DNA of 64,000 nucleotides from Gilliamella sp. Occ3-1 (GTDB lineage: Bacteria > Pseudomonadota > Gammaproteobacteria > Enterobacterales > Orbaceae), in contig NZ_LZHQ01000009.1 in assembly GCF_001690655.1 (NCBI RefSeq), positions 37,836-101,835 on the forward strand, in the 5' to 3' direction. The position numbers and the translations under genes were made by a program. This document shows, piece after piece, positions 60,993 through 64,000 of the stretch. The notes under the pieces were generated by a model. That model was not told the origin of the DNA. It did no database searches and saw nothing but the letters and a program-made list of their open reading frames with translations. The first letter of the stretch is position 1; each line of letters opens with the position of its first letter.

Positions 60993-61392
60993 AAACTAGC
61001 ACTCTTTTATTTTTCATTAAATAATGATAAAGCAAAAAATATAATTAGATTAATATGATATTTTTAGGGTTTCACGTAACCTTAGCCTAACTTTTTTCTT
61101 TCTAAGTTTTGCTGGGCAAGTTAATATGGTATAGAACATTTGGCGGAAAGATTAATAAGCCTTTGATGTACAGGCAAATACATTCCAATACTTTCCACTA
61201 AATACTAATTAGCGAAACGAGAGGATTTTACACCCCCTCTCACACTCTGAAATTATCATGGTAAGTATTTTTCATCAAAATGACAAAGCATCCTAACCTA
61301 ACTAAACCCTAAATAGCCTTTTAGAAAGGCTAAATGTTATAATTATTTTATTAATGCTTTGTTTTATTAAAAATAACCTTCCATATCACAAA
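60993..61392. other. Convergent SLC13 / yajO intergenic region
   Basis: About 400 bases with no gene. Two hairpins are visible: GAGAGG / CCTCTC (61219-61241) and TAGCCTTT / AAAGGCTA (61314-61332). The remainder is AT-rich and unremarkable. Confidence 0.55.
61314..61332 (-). terminator. yajO terminator hairpin
   Basis: TAGCCTTT / AAAGGCTA, 8-bp stem with a 3-base loop, about 60 bases beyond the yajO stop; weak T run. Confidence 0.5.
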
Positions 61393-62355
61393 TCAAAGCG
61401 CACCAACAACACGATGTGGCGTGTATTGTTCTTCTAAATATGCAATATCGTCCTTTAATAAAGATACTTTAAGCGAACCAACAGCATCATCGAGATATTT
61501 GGTTTTAGTTGCACCAATAATTGGTGAAGTGACTCCTTTAGCAAATTGCCAAGCTAATGCTATTTGTGTCATAGTCACACCGTATTTCTCCGAAAGTTGA
61601 TGGACTCTTTGTACAATATTAGCATCCATTTTTTGCGTACCATCATATTTGGCAATAGAGGTCTGATCAGTTTTACTGCGTAGTGTATCGGTTTGCCACT
61701 CTAAACGAGCAAGTCTACCAGCAGCCAAAGGACTATATGGGGTTAGTGAAACATTGAATTGATGACAGATAGGAATTAATTCACGCTCATCCTCACGATA
61801 CAGTAGGTTATAGTGATTTTGCATAGAAATAAAAGGCGTCCAACCATTTTTCTTTGCCACAAGTTGCATGTTATAAAATTGGTATCCATACATAGCCGAA
61901 GCTCCTAAAGCTCTGACTTTTCCTGCCTTGACAAGATTGTGTAAAGCTTGCATTGTTTCTTCCATTGGTGTTGTATAGTCAAAGCGATGAATGATGTATA
62001 AATCGACATAGTCAGTGCCAAGTCGTTTAAGCGATCCATCGATTTCCCTTTCAATTGCGGCTTTTGATAGGTGTCCTTCGTTAAAATAGACTTTCGTTGC
62101 CAATATGACTTTGTCGCGAGCGATATTTTTTTTGATTGCTCGTCCTAAATATTCTTCGCTTGTACCAGCAGAATAAGTGTTGGCAGTGTCAATAAAATTA
62201 ATTCCTAAATCTAGTGCATGTTTAATAATTGTTTCGCTTTGATCGGGATTAAGTGTCCATGCATGCATTTTACTGGCAGGATCACCAAAACTCATACATC
62301 CTAAACAAAGACGAGACACTTTAATATTAGAGTTGCCAAGTTGTAAATATTCCAT
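61393..62355 (-). CDS. yajO: Aldo/keto reductase (YajO-like)
   Basis: NADPH-dependent (beta/alpha)8 oxidoreductase, 320 residues (E. coli YajO 324). AKR signature residues are visible: D-x3-Y in FIDTANTYSAGTSEEYLG, catalytic K in LATKVYF and H in YIIHRFDYTTPMEET. HAWTLNPDQS and SMQNHYNLLYREDEREL are YajO-like. E. coli YajO has been linked to 2-carboxybenzaldehyde reduction and thiamine-related metabolism; the physiological substrate is uncertain. It is single, with a 460-base upstream region. Confidence 0.88.
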   Translation of the reverse strand: MEYLQLGNSNIKVSRLCLGCMSFGDPASKMHAWTLNPDQSETIIKHALDLGINFIDTANTYSAGTSEEYLGRAIKKNIARDKVILATKVYFNEGHLSKAAIEREIDGSLKRLGTDYVDLYIIHRFDYTTPMEETMQALHNLVKAGKVRALGASAMYGYQFYNMQLVAKKNGWTPFISMQNHYNLLYREDERELIPICHQFNVSLTPYSPLAAGRLARLEWQTDTLRSKTDQTSIAKYDGTQKMDANIVQRVHQLSEKYGVTMTQIALAWQFAKGVTSPIIGATKTKYLDDAVGSLKVSLLKDDIAYLEEQYTPHRVVGAL

Positions 62356-62736
62356 AAAATCCTCCCTTGTAAAAATTAATTTGAATAAATTTTATCCATC
62401 TAACAATAAGCGAATAATATATTTTCGATAAATTATTCTAACCCTTATATTTATTGAAATAAATAAGTTTCTAATTGATAGTATCATGAATTAAATTCAC
62501 TAATAACAACCTTATGTATAACTGTAAATAGTGAAATTTATTTTTAATATCAATGAAGTACTAAAAACATGCTAGATAAATTAGTAAAAGTATTAATAGA
62601 CATTTAGAATAATTGGCTAAAGGCTTTCTTTTAACGGAAATATGTTCGAGGCTTGACGTTTTATAATGCTGTAGAAAATATAAGGTTACTGCGGTTAGTT
62701 AACTTTAAGTATATATGAAATTATTGATTAAAAAAT

Positions 62737-62766
62737 AAAAAAGGCACACCTAAATGCACCTTTTTT
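62737..62766 (-). terminator. tuf terminator (distal)
   Basis: Minus strand: AAAAAAGG, an imperfect GC-containing loop, CCTTTTTTATTTTTT. A stem with a strong T run, about 50-80 bases beyond the tuf stop. Confidence 0.72.
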
Positions 62767-62773
62767 ACTGATT

Positions 62774-62801
62774 ATAAAGAGCATCAATAGTTGCTCTTTA
62801 T
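62774..62801 (-). terminator. Hairpin just after tuf (proximal)
   Basis: Perfect 10-bp stem ATAAAGAGCA / TGCTCTTTAT with an 8-base loop, 15 bases past the tuf stop. Probably protects the 3' end or works with the distal terminator. Confidence 0.6.
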
Positions 62802-62815
62802 TACGGTAAGTTTGA

Positions 62816-64000
<1,185 letters not shown>

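Larger units (their letters stand above)
62356..62815. other. yajO / tuf intergenic region
   Basis: 460 bases. The tuf-proximal part has two terminator hairpins (62737-62766 and 62774-62801); the yajO-proximal part must hold the yajO promoter, though I cannot single one out. No gene is seen. Confidence 0.6.

Overview
The window is a low-GC (roughly one third G+C), densely coded gammaproteobacterial chromosome segment. The encoded proteins and much of the gene order follow Escherichia coli: rplU-rpmA-yhbE-obgE, der-bamB-yfgM-hisS-ispG-rodZ, tyrS-pdxY, narX-narL, nirB-nirD-nirC-cysG, edd, and the gat galactitol genes. Low GC, reduced operons (rodZ without its periplasmic domain, no sapA before sapB, no pcnB before folK) and a sugar-acid and hexitol diet suggest a host-associated Orbaceae-like bacterium, such as the bee-gut Gilliamella group. 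That placement is inference; no rRNA is present to confirm it.

Layout. 1-2662: sapD (partial), sapC and sapB, reading leftward. 2736-6180: RNase E with a long leader, then syd and aspC. 8301-13789: a catabolic-looking island of a PurB/fumarase-superfamily lyase, a GNAT acetyltransferase, a complete polar amino-acid ABC importer and a convergent MmgE/PrpD protein. This gene set matches what I recall of S-(2-succino)cysteine breakdown loci. 14025-17000: folK, dksA, gluQ and moaA. 17687-29775: gsp, ybeD, adk and the der-to-rodZ and pdxY/tyrS housekeeping block. 29832-32773: putP, nth and smrB. 32942-33070: an unannotated RyhB-type iron-responsive sRNA with a Fur box. 33253-36058: obgE, yhbE, rpmA and rplU.

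36290-44131 is a nitrate/nitrite module: NarX-NarL two-component system, cysG (siroheme), nirC, nirD and nirB, with a NarL-type palindrome before nirB. 44328-47163 is a MarR-regulated HlyD plus ABC-2 permease export cassette with a duplicated operator-like motif. 47266-48030 is a decayed IS481-family transposase. 48183-54339 is a galactitol operon set (gatABC PTS, gatD, gatR, a LacC-like tagatose-6-phosphate kinase with an in-frame amber codon, gatY). 54630-56990 is gluconate kinase plus edd, with a GntR-type operator. The right end holds poxB, an SLC13/RCK transporter, yajO and a complete tuf whose start codon is the last base of the window.

How it fits together: hexitols and gluconate are taken up and fed to glycolysis and the Entner-Doudoroff route, pyruvate can go to acetate through PoxB, and nitrite serves as an electron sink or nitrogen source. 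NarXL and the RyhB/Fur pair supply sensing of nitrate and iron. Small repeated intergenic elements (three copies of a roughly 50-bp sequence) and relics of mobile DNA lie at gene boundaries.
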